A stretch of DNA of 64,000 bases from JACRCG01 sp964524835 (GTDB taxonomy: Bacteria > Desulfobacterota > Desulfuromonadia > Geobacterales > Pseudopelobacteraceae): contig CAZGEG010000007.1 in NCBI GenBank assembly GCA_964524835.1, positions 115,252-179,251 on the forward strand, written 5' to 3'. A program made the translations under genes and the position numbers. This document shows positions 15,665 to 24,676 of this stretch, piece after piece (position 1 is the stretch's first letter; each line of letters starts with the position of its first letter). Under the pieces are notes generated by a model that made no database searches, was not told the DNA's origin, and saw only the letters and a list, made by a program, of their open reading frames with translations.

Positions 15665-18208
15665 ATGAATAGATTTTTACCCCGAATTATCATGATGTTG
15701 ATGTTGGCCGCTATCGTGGCGGAGCTTTCCCCTGCCTGTGCCGCAGACCAAACGATCGAGGAGCTTCTTATGAAATCCTCGGTATCAGGAACAGGAGTGC
15801 CTGCTCCGTCATTCACAGTACCCCAGATGGTACCGAATTCATCACAGATCCCCAAAGTGGAGCAACTGAGAGCCCCTACAACGGATAAAATCAAACCGCT
15901 CAGTGACGAGCAGGCACCAATCGTCGTCAAGGAAGTTCTATCTGCATCAAAAGAGCCGTCACCCCAGTCGTCTCTGGAAAAGATGATCACTTCCGACGAC
16001 ATCCTTGAAGCCGCCAAGGTCAGTGCCGTCAACCCTGCCAGAAGCCTCACGCAATTCGGGTACAATTACTTCAAAAATGCCGTTTTTTATCCTTCGAACG
16101 ATGTCCCGGTCAGCAATGATTATCTGACCGGTCCGGGTGACACCCTGGTGCTGAACGTGTGGGGGAGCGTTGAAGGCACCTATGAGCTTCTGGTATCCCG
16201 CAGCGGCGAGGTCTTCCTTCCCAAGGGTGGACCTGTCAAGGTGGCAGGAGTGCCGTTCGGCAGACTGCCGGAGGTCTTCCGCCTTCGCCTGGCCAAGGAA
16301 TACCGGGATTTCGACCTGTCCGTCAACATGGGCAAACTGCGTACTGTCAAGGTGAATGTAGTCGGTGAGGTCGCCGCACCGGGTAATTATACCCTCAGTT
16401 CCCTCTCAACCCTGCTGAATGCGTTAAGCGCGGCCGGCGGACCAACCAAGAACGGCAGCCTCAGGAGCATCAAGCTGCGTCATGCCGGACAGGCCGAGGA
16501 GACGGTCGATCTGTATGATTTTTTTACCAGAGGGGATAAGAACAGTGATATTCGGCTTCAGTCCGGCGACACAATCTTCGTGCCGGTAATCGGCCGTGTG
16601 GCGGCAATCTCGGGAGATGTGAAACGGCCCGCCATCTATGAACTGAAGGATGAATCCACACTTAAAGACCTGCTGGGTCTTGCCGAAGGGATCTCGGCAA
16701 CCGGATACCTGCAGCGGGTACAGATTTCCCGGGTAGTAGCCAACGACAAGAAAAAAGTGCTCGACCTGAACCTTGATACTATTGCCACCGGAAAGACGCT
16801 TGACCAGCTTGCTGCTGCAGTAGCTATTCAGGATCTGGATATAGTCCGGGTTTTCCCGATTAACAGCCTCCTCCGCGATCACTTCCGGATGGAAGGGCAC
16901 GTTGACCGACCCGGTTTTTTTGCCCTCAAGCCAGGCATGCGCCTCGGTGACGTTCTGACCCGTGACCATCTACTGCCAGAGTATTTTCCCGATTTCCTGG
17001 AAGTGACCAGGCTGATGCCGCCCGATCTCAGGCCGCAGAAAATCGTCGTGAAACTGGAGCGTGCGTTGGCACGCGACCCTGCCCAGGATATCGAGTTGAA
17101 GGAATTTGATGTAATTCGCGTCTTTTCCAGAAGTGATCTGGAACGGCAGCCAAAAGTAAAGATCACCGGCGAAGTCCAGAAGCCTGGAGAATTCCGCCTC
17201 TACAAAGATATGACCGTACGTGATCTGCTGATCCAGGCGGGCTATCCGAAACCCAGCGCCTATCTTGTCAGTGCAGAGATAAACCGGCTAAAAATAGACA
17301 GCGAAAAAGTAACTTCATTCCCCCTCAGTGTAAACCTGGCAGCAGTTCTGGCCGGTGATTCCAAGGCCAATATTCCGTTGGAACCGTTTGATGAGCTGAT
17401 GGTTAAAAAAATCCCGAACTGGATGGAGGAAACAGACCGCTATATCTCCCTGGCGGGTGAGGTCCGCTTCCCCGGCGTATACCCGATTTATCGTGGAGAA
17501 CGGCTCAGCTCGGTTATCGAGCGGGCCGGTGGTTTTACCGACATGGCCTACCTCCCCGGCACCAAATTCACCAGGGAGGTTCTGCGCCAGCTGCAGCAGA
17601 AGCAGATGGATGAGTCCCTTGCTAAAGCCGAAGAGCAAATTCTGAGAAAACAGACCGAGCTGGCTGCTGCCGCTTCATCAATGGAAGAAATGGAGGCGAC
17701 TCGTGCTGCTCTCGACAGCCTGAAGCGCACTGTCGAGTTACTGAAGAGCAAACGGGCGGAAGGGCGCCTGCTAATCCGGATTGCCTCGCTGGCAGAGCTT
17801 AAAAATGATCCTTCCAACGTTGAACTGAAAGGAGGCGACAGCCTCTACGTGCCGAGCAACCCGAACGCCGTCTACGTCCTTGGCCAGGTGTACAATCCGG
17901 TCAGCGTTATCTTTCGGCCACAGCAGGATGTCGGCTTTTATCTGGACCGGGTGGGCGGACCTACCAGTGAAGCGGAAGAGGGAGAAATATACCTTGTGAA
18001 GATGGATGGGACAGTAATCAGCAGGAAGCAGTCCACCGGCTTCCTGTTCTTTAATCGTTTCATGTCGACCCAAGTTGATTCCGGAGACAACGTCATCGTA
18101 CCGCAGCGCTATGAAAAGATTGCCTGGATGCGAGAGATTAAGGATATTGCCACTATCCTTGGACAAACGGCTCTAGCTGCGGGTGTATTAATAGCAGCCG
18201 GTCTGTAA
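15665..18208 (+). CDS. Outer-membrane polysaccharide export protein with multiple SLBB domains (Wza-like)
   Basis: 847 residues. AGCAGGAG at 15650-15657 precedes the ATG and a signal peptide covers about residues 1-27. Around residue 158 YLTGPGDTLVLNVWG opens a Poly_export domain, followed by repeated SLBB segments (VNVVGEVAAPGNYTL, AAISGDVKRPAIYEL, VKITGEVQKPGEFRL, ISLAGEVRFPGVYPI). A predicted coiled coil (about residues 640-700) interrupts the SLBB series. A hydrophobic helix ends the protein (TALAAGVLIAAGL). The family forms the outer-membrane channel for capsule or exopolysaccharide; this long multi-SLBB form is common in delta-proteobacteria. First gene of the polysaccharide cluster. 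Confidence 0.88.
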   Translation: MNRFLPRIIMMLMLAAIVAELSPACAADQTIEELLMKSSVSGTGVPAPSFTVPQMVPNSSQIPKVEQLRAPTTDKIKPLSDEQAPIVVKEVLSASKEPSPQSSLEKMITSDDILEAAKVSAVNPARSLTQFGYNYFKNAVFYPSNDVPVSNDYLTGPGDTLVLNVWGSVEGTYELLVSRSGEVFLPKGGPVKVAGVPFGRLPEVFRLRLAKEYRDFDLSVNMGKLRTVKVNVVGEVAAPGNYTLSSLSTLLNALSAAGGPTKNGSLRSIKLRHAGQAEETVDLYDFFTRGDKNSDIRLQSGDTIFVPVIGRVAAISGDVKRPAIYELKDESTLKDLLGLAEGISATGYLQRVQISRVVANDKKKVLDLNLDTIATGKTLDQLAAAVAIQDLDIVRVFPINSLLRDHFRMEGHVDRPGFFALKPGMRLGDVLTRDHLLPEYFPDFLEVTRLMPPDLRPQKIVVKLERALARDPAQDIELKEFDVIRVFSRSDLERQPKVKITGEVQKPGEFRLYKDMTVRDLLIQAGYPKPSAYLVSAEINRLKIDSEKVTSFPLSVNLAAVLAGDSKANIPLEPFDELMVKKIPNWMEETDRYISLAGEVRFPGVYPIYRGERLSSVIERAGGFTDMAYLPGTKFTREVLRQLQQKQMDESLAKAEEQILRKQTELAAAASSMEEMEATRAALDSLKRTVELLKSKRAEGRLLIRIASLAELKNDPSNVELKGGDSLYVPSNPNAVYVLGQVYNPVSVIFRPQQDVGFYLDRVGGPTSEAEEGEIYLVKMDGTVISRKQSTGFLFFNRFMSTQVDSGDNVIVPQRYEKIAWMREIKDIATILGQTALAAGVLIAAGL

Positions 18209-18246
18209 ACGCTACCACCTGATTCAATAATCCATATGGAGCACCA

Positions 18247-19407
18247 ATGCAGAAGCTAAATGAAAAAACCGGCCCATCTCCAGCCCTCCTGCACGCGACC
18301 GTCGGCATCCGAGACTATATCGAAGTTATTGTCAAACGCAGGAGGATGATTGCCGGCATCACCGGCGCCGTTGCAGTTGTCACTGCAATATACAGCCTTT
18401 TACAGCCAGCCGTCTACACATCAAAAGCAAAAATCCTCCCACCCCAGCAGCAGGGAGGACTGCTCTCCGCAGCCATGATGCAGGGTGCTCTGGCAGCTAT
18501 CGGCGGTGATCTGGCCGGTGAATCGAAGACGGCACGGCTGTACGCCGAGATGCTCCAGATTGAGAGCCTGCGTGACCCGGTTATTGATAAATTCAAACTG
18601 CATGATGTCTATGGCAAGAAATACCGCGAAGATGTCTATAAGGCCATGAATAAACGAATTCTGGTCACCACGGTCAAGGAAGGAATTATAACCATCAACG
18701 TGGATGATACAGACCCGAAACGGGCCGCCGACCTGGCAAACGGGCTTGTATCCGAACTGAAAAAGCTCACGACCAGCATGTCCATAACCGTCGCCGGCAA
18801 CAGCAAAGGCTTTCTTGAAGAACGGATTGCCGTGGCCAAGACCGAACTGACTCAGACAGAAGACAATCTGAAGGGATTCCAGTCCAGGTACAAGACTATT
18901 GATGCCACACAACAGGCCACACTTTCAGTTACCGCCATCTCCCAACTGACGGCCCAGCTCAACTCGCAGGAAATTGAACTGAGCAACCTGCGCCGCACCT
19001 ATGCCGATTCCAGCCAGAAGATTAAAGCAATGCAGCAGTCGATCATGGTGCTGAAGAATAAGATTGCCAGCCTACAGGCGGACGGCGGTTCGGCATCCCT
19101 ACCCGGCTTTGAGAAGATTCCGGAGCGCGGGCAGGAATATCTGCATCTGATGCGAAAATTCAAGACCGCCGAAGCGGTGCACGAAATGCTCGTTAAACAG
19201 TACGAAGTGGCAAAACTCAACATGGAGAATGATGTGTCGACGATCCAAATTCTGCAGCAGGCCAGAATACCGACCAAATCGAACAAGAAGAAAAAGGCTG
19301 TATTCAACATCATTCTTGTAACCGGTGTTACTTTTATTTTTTCCCTGTTGGGCGCGCTGTCGTTTGAGCGCTTCAGTTTCCAATCGGGAAGAGGAAAAGA
19401 GAATTGA
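18247..19407 (+). CDS. Wzz/GumC-type polysaccharide chain-length protein (no kinase domain)
   Basis: 386 residues. An N-terminal cytoplasmic stub leads into membrane helix 1 (about residues 36-55, AGITGAVAVVTAIYSLL). A periplasmic region with long coiled coils (about residues 180-330) and a C-terminal helix (about residues 350-375, VFNIILVTGVTFIFSLLGAL) follow. This is the Wzz / polysaccharide co-polymerase plan. It ends shortly after the second helix, without the Walker kinase domain found in Wzc. It sets sugar chain length together with the export protein 38 bases upstream and the polymerase downstream. Confidence 0.87.
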   Translation: MQKLNEKTGPSPALLHATVGIRDYIEVIVKRRRMIAGITGAVAVVTAIYSLLQPAVYTSKAKILPPQQQGGLLSAAMMQGALAAIGGDLAGESKTARLYAEMLQIESLRDPVIDKFKLHDVYGKKYREDVYKAMNKRILVTTVKEGIITINVDDTDPKRAADLANGLVSELKKLTTSMSITVAGNSKGFLEERIAVAKTELTQTEDNLKGFQSRYKTIDATQQATLSVTAISQLTAQLNSQEIELSNLRRTYADSSQKIKAMQQSIMVLKNKIASLQADGGSASLPGFEKIPERGQEYLHLMRKFKTAEAVHEMLVKQYEVAKLNMENDVSTIQILQQARIPTKSNKKKKAVFNIILVTGVTFIFSLLGALSFERFSFQSGRGKEN

Positions 19408-19499
19408 GGACATTCCCGAGTTTCATACTCCTCTGCAGAAAACCTGCGAAACTCATAATTATCTGTCGTTTTTGCGGCTTGTTCTAGGGTAGGTCAGGT

Positions 19500-20705
19500 A
19501 TGCAGACATCTGTCATACGCTTCGAAATAAAAAAAATCATGGTGGGTTTTGTCTCCCTGCTTGGCTCAAGTGTCATTTCCGCAGTCGGTTTCATAATCAT
19601 TGCTTCAAATCGACTGATATCATTTGATTCCGCCAGTGCTGTTTCCCTGATTCTCTTTGTCCAGTGGCAGACATTAGGACTGACGATAGCGAAATTAGGT
19701 ATAGAGCAGGTTGTGTTTGCCATGGTGAGCGAGAACAACAGATCGTTCTTGGATCCGGCAAAATTCGTTTTCAGAAAAGCACTTCCTTTGGCAGCATTTT
19801 TTTCCCTAATTGTGCTGTACATTTTTTCACTTTGGGCGGCTTGTGTTACTTTCCTCACAATACTACTGGATACCTGGTCACTGATTATCGTGGCAGATAT
19901 GAATGCCCGGCAGAGGTTTAAGACAACGGCCCTTTCCAATCTGTTCAATTACCCACTTTTCTTTTTTATTATTTTTACGGTCAATTATCTAGGAACGCTG
20001 ACCACCACACTAACTCTCGCCATTTTCCTATTAACGAGCTTCCTTCGCTGGCTCTGGCTCTGGTGCAACAAAACAGTCAGATCAGAGATGCAAGAGGTCG
20101 TCTGTACGGCAAATGTGCAGATGGGGCTGCAGCAGACACTCAACTATATCCTTTTCCGAGCGGACCAGATTTTGCTTGCCGTCCTCGGCCTTAAACTGCA
20201 GTCAGCTGCCAATGCCAGTATCTACGTGTTTCTGGCCAAATTCCCTGAGCTGGTATCAGGTGTCATGGTTGTAGTCGGTACTGTGATCTTCCCGCGGGTT
20301 TATCTCAAATATCCTTTTGACCGCCAAACCCTTGTCGGCACAATCAAGAGCTTTTCAGGATTCATCTGTGCGTACGTTGCTGTTGTCTCGCTTGCTTTTT
20401 TTGTATATCTGCTTATCTGGAAGGGTGGGGCACTGTCGTTTTACCTGACTATCCCGTTTCTTTTGCATGCACTCTGCGTCATCCTGGTGAACAACATTAC
20501 CTACTCCGCATTACGTCAAGGATATTTGCAGAAACTGCTGACCAATCTATCTTGGGCGGTGCTTGCTGGTGGAGCGTTATTTCTACTTCTGCAAACCCGA
20601 TTCAGTATTAGTGCCTTGCCATGGCTTGTACCATTGCAGCTGCTGTTGTTCATTACTCTTTCCCTGACACTTGACTGGGGTCGACGGAGGGAACTGCATG
20701 TCTGA
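19500..20705 (+). CDS. Polysaccharide flippase-like integral membrane protein (Wzx type)
   Basis: 401 residues, mostly hydrophobic, with about 10-12 possible membrane helices (for example GSSVISAVGFIIIASN, FFFIIFTVNYLGTL, FVYLLIWKG). Family identity rests on topology, size and position between the chain-length protein and the polymerase; no single diagnostic motif was recognised. A Wzx-type protein moves lipid-linked repeat units across the inner membrane. The last 8 bases overlap the next gene, so translation is probably coupled. Confidence 0.65.
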   Translation: MQTSVIRFEIKKIMVGFVSLLGSSVISAVGFIIIASNRLISFDSASAVSLILFVQWQTLGLTIAKLGIEQVVFAMVSENNRSFLDPAKFVFRKALPLAAFFSLIVLYIFSLWAACVTFLTILLDTWSLIIVADMNARQRFKTTALSNLFNYPLFFFIIFTVNYLGTLTTTLTLAIFLLTSFLRWLWLWCNKTVRSEMQEVVCTANVQMGLQQTLNYILFRADQILLAVLGLKLQSAANASIYVFLAKFPELVSGVMVVVGTVIFPRVYLKYPFDRQTLVGTIKSFSGFICAYVAVVSLAFFVYLLIWKGGALSFYLTIPFLLHALCVILVNNITYSALRQGYLQKLLTNLSWAVLAGGALFLLLQTRFSISALPWLVPLQLLLFITLSLTLDWGRRRELHV

Positions 20706-21960
20706 CCCCTCCTTCCGGTTCGATGCCAAAGTGCTCTTTTTTATCCCCAGTTTCTACGGTGCCATTACCTGGGGCGCCTGGCTGATCCTTTACTCCATGT
20801 GTTTGGTCAGGCTTGACGAGTGCAGTTATACAGCACTGGTCATTTACCTGTTCGTCCAGTTAATCTTCTTGCTGGCACTGTTGCATGCTCTGCCGGCTTA
20901 CAGCGAGTGCATCACCAGAAGGTGCTCAGAAAAACTGAATCTTCCGCAAGCGTATTCGCCAAACGATGTCAACAGACTGTTGCTGCTGCTGTTATATATA
21001 GTCGGTTTTATTGGCATTGCAAAATACGTTATTGATATATCCAGGGCAATGGGGGGGTTCTGGTGGTTTATGTTCGCCCTGCTTAACGAAGCCGTACAAA
21101 TCAGGGCCCAGGCTGAATTCAGCAGCTCTATAGGCACCCAGATCGGCTATGCCGGCTGGATTGCCATCGGATTGACCATGCACTGGATCGCCGGGAATAA
21201 TTTGTCTCGTTGGTGGCTGTTTCCTGCCCTCCTACAGTTCGCCGGCAACCTGGCCTATCTGGACCGAACCAGACCGCTCATGATTCTGTTAACTGCACTT
21301 TTTGTCATGCTCCCCTCGGCAGTAAGCCGCATTAATGTCAGGAAAATTGTCACTTGGGTGAGTACTTCGATGGTCGTGACGGTATTAACTTTCTGGGGCA
21401 TGGCCGAATGGGTCGGCAAGACATACTACAAGTGGGCTGATGAGTCAGGAGCCTTGCCAGGCATTACTTATGACATCTATACCTATGGGGTCAGCGGCTT
21501 TGCCTATTTCAATAAAATGCTGGAGATCAATGTGCCTATATCGTACTTGCCGGAGCGGGTACTCTATCCATTGCTCAAATTCACTTCAAAATTCGAGTTG
21601 AATCAGGAGCCTCCAAGCCAGATACTCGATTTTTTCTATATTCCCTTTTCTACCAATATCGGCACCTTTTTGGAGCCTTTCTACAGCGACGGTGGTCTGG
21701 CTTTCATGCTCTTTGGAATACTTTTTTTTAGTTTCGGACTTAATGCAGTAGGACTCTTTTTTCTCAAGGCAAATACTTCTCTGGCCGACTACGCCTGGGC
21801 AAATCTCTGTCTGGCACTGACGCTGTCTTTTATTCTTAACAAGATGGTATCCTTTCCACTATGGCTGTTCTGCGGAATAGGACTCTTCAGTGCTATGGCT
21901 GCAAATCAGAATTCCTATTTTAAAGGGATCAAAATGTTCACTTACAAATCTAAATTTTAG
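20698..21960 (+). CDS. O-antigen/exopolysaccharide repeat-unit polymerase (Wzy-like)
   Basis: 420 residues from the ATG at 20698 (ACGGAGGG ribosome site at 20684-20691), overlapping the previous stop. About 11 membrane helices are likely. A large periplasmic loop before the final helices contains PFSTNIGTFLEPFYSDGG, a pattern typical of oligosaccharide repeat-unit polymerases. This enzyme joins undecaprenyl-linked repeat units on the periplasmic face. Base composition falls towards AT just after this gene. Confidence 0.72.
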   Translation: MSDPSFRFDAKVLFFIPSFYGAITWGAWLILYSMCLVRLDECSYTALVIYLFVQLIFLLALLHALPAYSECITRRCSEKLNLPQAYSPNDVNRLLLLLLYIVGFIGIAKYVIDISRAMGGFWWFMFALLNEAVQIRAQAEFSSSIGTQIGYAGWIAIGLTMHWIAGNNLSRWWLFPALLQFAGNLAYLDRTRPLMILLTALFVMLPSAVSRINVRKIVTWVSTSMVVTVLTFWGMAEWVGKTYYKWADESGALPGITYDIYTYGVSGFAYFNKMLEINVPISYLPERVLYPLLKFTSKFELNQEPPSQILDFFYIPFSTNIGTFLEPFYSDGGLAFMLFGILFFSFGLNAVGLFFLKANTSLADYAWANLCLALTLSFILNKMVSFPLWLFCGIGLFSAMAANQNSYFKGIKMFTYKSKF

Positions 21961-22065
21961 TTGTATCAAGTTGAGAGAAATTGAATTTGGAAAATTTGTT
22001 GCTAAAACAGTTTGTAATTTAGTAAAGCAATATTTGTCTTTATCATCAGCAGGTCGGGTGGAAAA

Positions 22066-23154
22066 TTGAAAGTTGTTTTTTTGACAAGATATGATCAAAA
22101 AGCTGCGAGTGTAAGGTATCGTTTTTTGCAGTACATCCCTTATCTCACATCGGCAGGAATGGAATGCATAACATCTCCTTTCTTTGACGATGAATATCTA
22201 TCTAATCGTTTCAAACCAAATAGATTGCACTTGACGGGTATTTCAAGGGCATTTATACGAAGATTTGCTGCATTAATAAAAATTGCTCGAAATAAAGATA
22301 CTCTCTTGGTAATTCAGGCGGAATTGCTTCCTTATTTCCCCGGAATATTTGAAAAGATTTTTTCTTTGGTTGGCATCCGTTATATTCTGGATTATGACGA
22401 TGCAATATTTCATCTTTACGATCAACACCGACTCGGACTGGTAAGATGGCTGTTTAGCAAAAAAATTGCCCATATCATGCAAGGTGCGGAAATCGTCATT
22501 GCTGGCAACAGCTACATTGCCAATTACGCACTTAAAAACGGAGTAAGGCGGGTAATGGTTATCCCAACAGTGATCAATCTGGACCGATACCCACCTTACA
22601 CGAGAGCTAATGCAAGAATTCCTCAGTTTACCATTGGCTGGATTGGTTCCCCTTCGACTAGTAAATTTTTGAAGTTGATTGCTCCAGCACTTGCAAAAGT
22701 CTGTGCAAACGGAAATGTGAGGGTGGTACTCATCGGCTCGGGAGAGATTGAACTGCCAGGTGTTCCGGTGGAAATTTTCCCTTGGCATGAGGATACGGAA
22801 GTTGACCTGATGCGTGACTTTGATGTTGGGATTATGCCGCTTCCGGATGAACCATGGGCTCGCGGGAAATGCGGCTTCAAGCTGATACAGTACATGGCAT
22901 GCGGCCTGCCGGTTATCGCTTCACCGGTCGGGGTAAACTCTGAAATAGTACAGGAGGGCGTAAACGGCTTTCTGCCTGTTGACAATGCTGGCTGGGTCAA
23001 GGCGTTTGATTTTCTTCGTGAAAATGAAGAATCTCAACAAAATATGGGAGCAAGCGGGCGTCAGGCTGTTGAACAACGATACTGCCTTCAGGTCACTGCT
23101 CCCCGTCTGGTACGCCTGCTCGGTGAAGTTTCCAGTCCTGAAATGGGCTTATGA
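22066..23154 (+). CDS. Glycosyltransferase, GT-B fold (family 1/4-like)
   Basis: 362 residues with a TTG start, GGGTGG upstream as a modest ribosome site. The N-terminus KVVFLTRYDQKAASVRYRF and the C-terminal donor-site region (residues about 265-300, WARGKCGFKLIQYMACGLP followed by VIASPVGVNSEIV) are typical of GT4-like retaining enzymes. The conserved Glu equivalent lies in the NSEIV segment. It probably adds a sugar to the lipid-linked repeat unit in the cytoplasm; donor and acceptor are unknown. The 5' half is markedly AT-rich compared with neighbouring genes, which suggests acquisition by transfer. Confidence 0.8.
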   Translation: MKVVFLTRYDQKAASVRYRFLQYIPYLTSAGMECITSPFFDDEYLSNRFKPNRLHLTGISRAFIRRFAALIKIARNKDTLLVIQAELLPYFPGIFEKIFSLVGIRYILDYDDAIFHLYDQHRLGLVRWLFSKKIAHIMQGAEIVIAGNSYIANYALKNGVRRVMVIPTVINLDRYPPYTRANARIPQFTIGWIGSPSTSKFLKLIAPALAKVCANGNVRVVLIGSGEIELPGVPVEIFPWHEDTEVDLMRDFDVGIMPLPDEPWARGKCGFKLIQYMACGLPVIASPVGVNSEIVQEGVNGFLPVDNAGWVKAFDFLRENEESQQNMGASGRQAVEQRYCLQVTAPRLVRLLGEVSSPEMGL

Positions 23155-23182
23155 GAGAAACGATGAATTATCAAGGTATTTT

Positions 23183-24640
23183 ATGAAAACTTGCTACATA
23201 TCTGACGCGACCCTAGGCTATGGTGAAAAACCTCCTTTTAACCCATGCCGTCCACACCCTGAACTGATTGCAAATATCACCCCTGTTCTTGGTGACAATC
23301 CACTTCATGACGTTTTCCGATCACTATTGGCTTCAAACGGTTGCGATAGTGAAAATTTTGGTAAAACCGAATGGAATCCGTTGGGTTATTTAATTAAAAC
23401 AGGCCACAAGGTAGTTCTAAAACCAAACTGGGTATTTGATGTCCGCAACCGCAAGCAGTTCGAACAACAGTTAACTACACATGGCGCTTTATTGCGCGTT
23501 GTGATTGACTATGTCGTCATCGCTTTGAAAGACAAGGGCAGAATTACTATTTGTGATGCTCCGTTACAATCGGCATCCTTTGAAGGGATTCTTCACGATA
23601 ATTCAATCGCTGACATTATCAATGTCTATGCCGGCAAGAAGGATATTGTGATAGAGTACCTAGATTTGAGAAAAGAAGAAATGACACTTGATGCAAGCAT
23701 GTCCAAAATAGTTGGTTCCCACAGTCTGCCGGGTGATCCTGCAGGTTATACGGAAATAGACCTAGGACCACTGTCGTATTTGGACAAACTATGCATCGAA
23801 AATGAGTCAGTCCGTTTTTCCGTCGGTGACTATGATGACAATATCACCAATAAAAATCACAAACTGGGTGTACACAAATATCTGCTTCCGAATACGGTGC
23901 TGGATTGTGATGTCTTCATCAACCTCCCGAAGATGAAAACCCATAAAAAAACCGGCATCACTGGCGCATTGAAAAATATTATCGGTATTAATGCATCCAA
24001 GGCTTATCTTGCCCACTGTTTTAAGGACAAAACAGGTGGAGACGAATTTTCAAAAAAATCGATCAAATCGCTACTCGCCGGTTTTATTGATCGAAAAGTA
24101 AAACCCGTTCTTCCTGCCTTTCTATGGACTTTACTGCGTTTTGGTTGGCGTAAATATCGAGATTATGTATTGGACAGTATGAAAAACGGGAAAAATGTCG
24201 ACAATGTTCTCTTATCTTCTGGAGGCGGGTGGTATGGCAACAGGACTCTTTGGCGCACTATTTATGATTTGAACACAATAATTTTTTATGCAGACAAGAC
24301 GGGCCGACTTAGCAGTTCTCAACAACGTGGCTATTTGGCTATAGTTGACGGCATTGTTGCCTGTGAGGGCGAAGGGCCTTTACATGGTACTACGAGAAAA
24401 GCTGGTACGATAATAATGGGAGATGATCCAATTGAAGTCGACGCCTGTATGGCCAATATTATGGGTTTTGATGGCAATAAGATCCCAATCATTGCTGAGG
24501 CAGTCAATATATCTACTTCATACAAATTTTCAAATTACGCTGGAGGCCAGAAGTTTGTAAATATATGTAATAGCATGCCACTAACTCCTTTTGTATCGCC
24601 ATCCACCTGGAAAGCCCACATTGAGAAGAGTCCTGAATGA
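23183..24640 (+). CDS. DUF362 family protein in the polysaccharide cluster
   Basis: 485 residues from the ATG at 23183, chosen because AAGG lies about 6 bases upstream and the reading frame before it overlaps the glycosyltransferase; in-frame ATGs at 22979 and 23024 are alternatives. Family signs are VVLKPNWVF (about residue 75), KDKGRITICDAP, and FINLPKMKTHKKTGITGALKN (about residues 245-265), the DUF362 core. No ferredoxin CxxCxxC motif, which some family members carry, is visible. The reaction is unknown; DUF362 genes are often found beside polysaccharide or redox genes. The sequence is AT-rich like its upstream neighbour. Confidence 0.68.
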   Translation: MKTCYISDATLGYGEKPPFNPCRPHPELIANITPVLGDNPLHDVFRSLLASNGCDSENFGKTEWNPLGYLIKTGHKVVLKPNWVFDVRNRKQFEQQLTTHGALLRVVIDYVVIALKDKGRITICDAPLQSASFEGILHDNSIADIINVYAGKKDIVIEYLDLRKEEMTLDASMSKIVGSHSLPGDPAGYTEIDLGPLSYLDKLCIENESVRFSVGDYDDNITNKNHKLGVHKYLLPNTVLDCDVFINLPKMKTHKKTGITGALKNIIGINASKAYLAHCFKDKTGGDEFSKKSIKSLLAGFIDRKVKPVLPAFLWTLLRFGWRKYRDYVLDSMKNGKNVDNVLLSSGGGWYGNRTLWRTIYDLNTIIFYADKTGRLSSSQQRGYLAIVDGIVACEGEGPLHGTTRKAGTIIMGDDPIEVDACMANIMGFDGNKIPIIAEAVNISTSYKFSNYAGGQKFVNICNSMPLTPFVSPSTWKAHIEKSPE

Positions 24641-24676
24641 GCTCATTATTCAGCGCACTATGAAGACGCTAATTCC

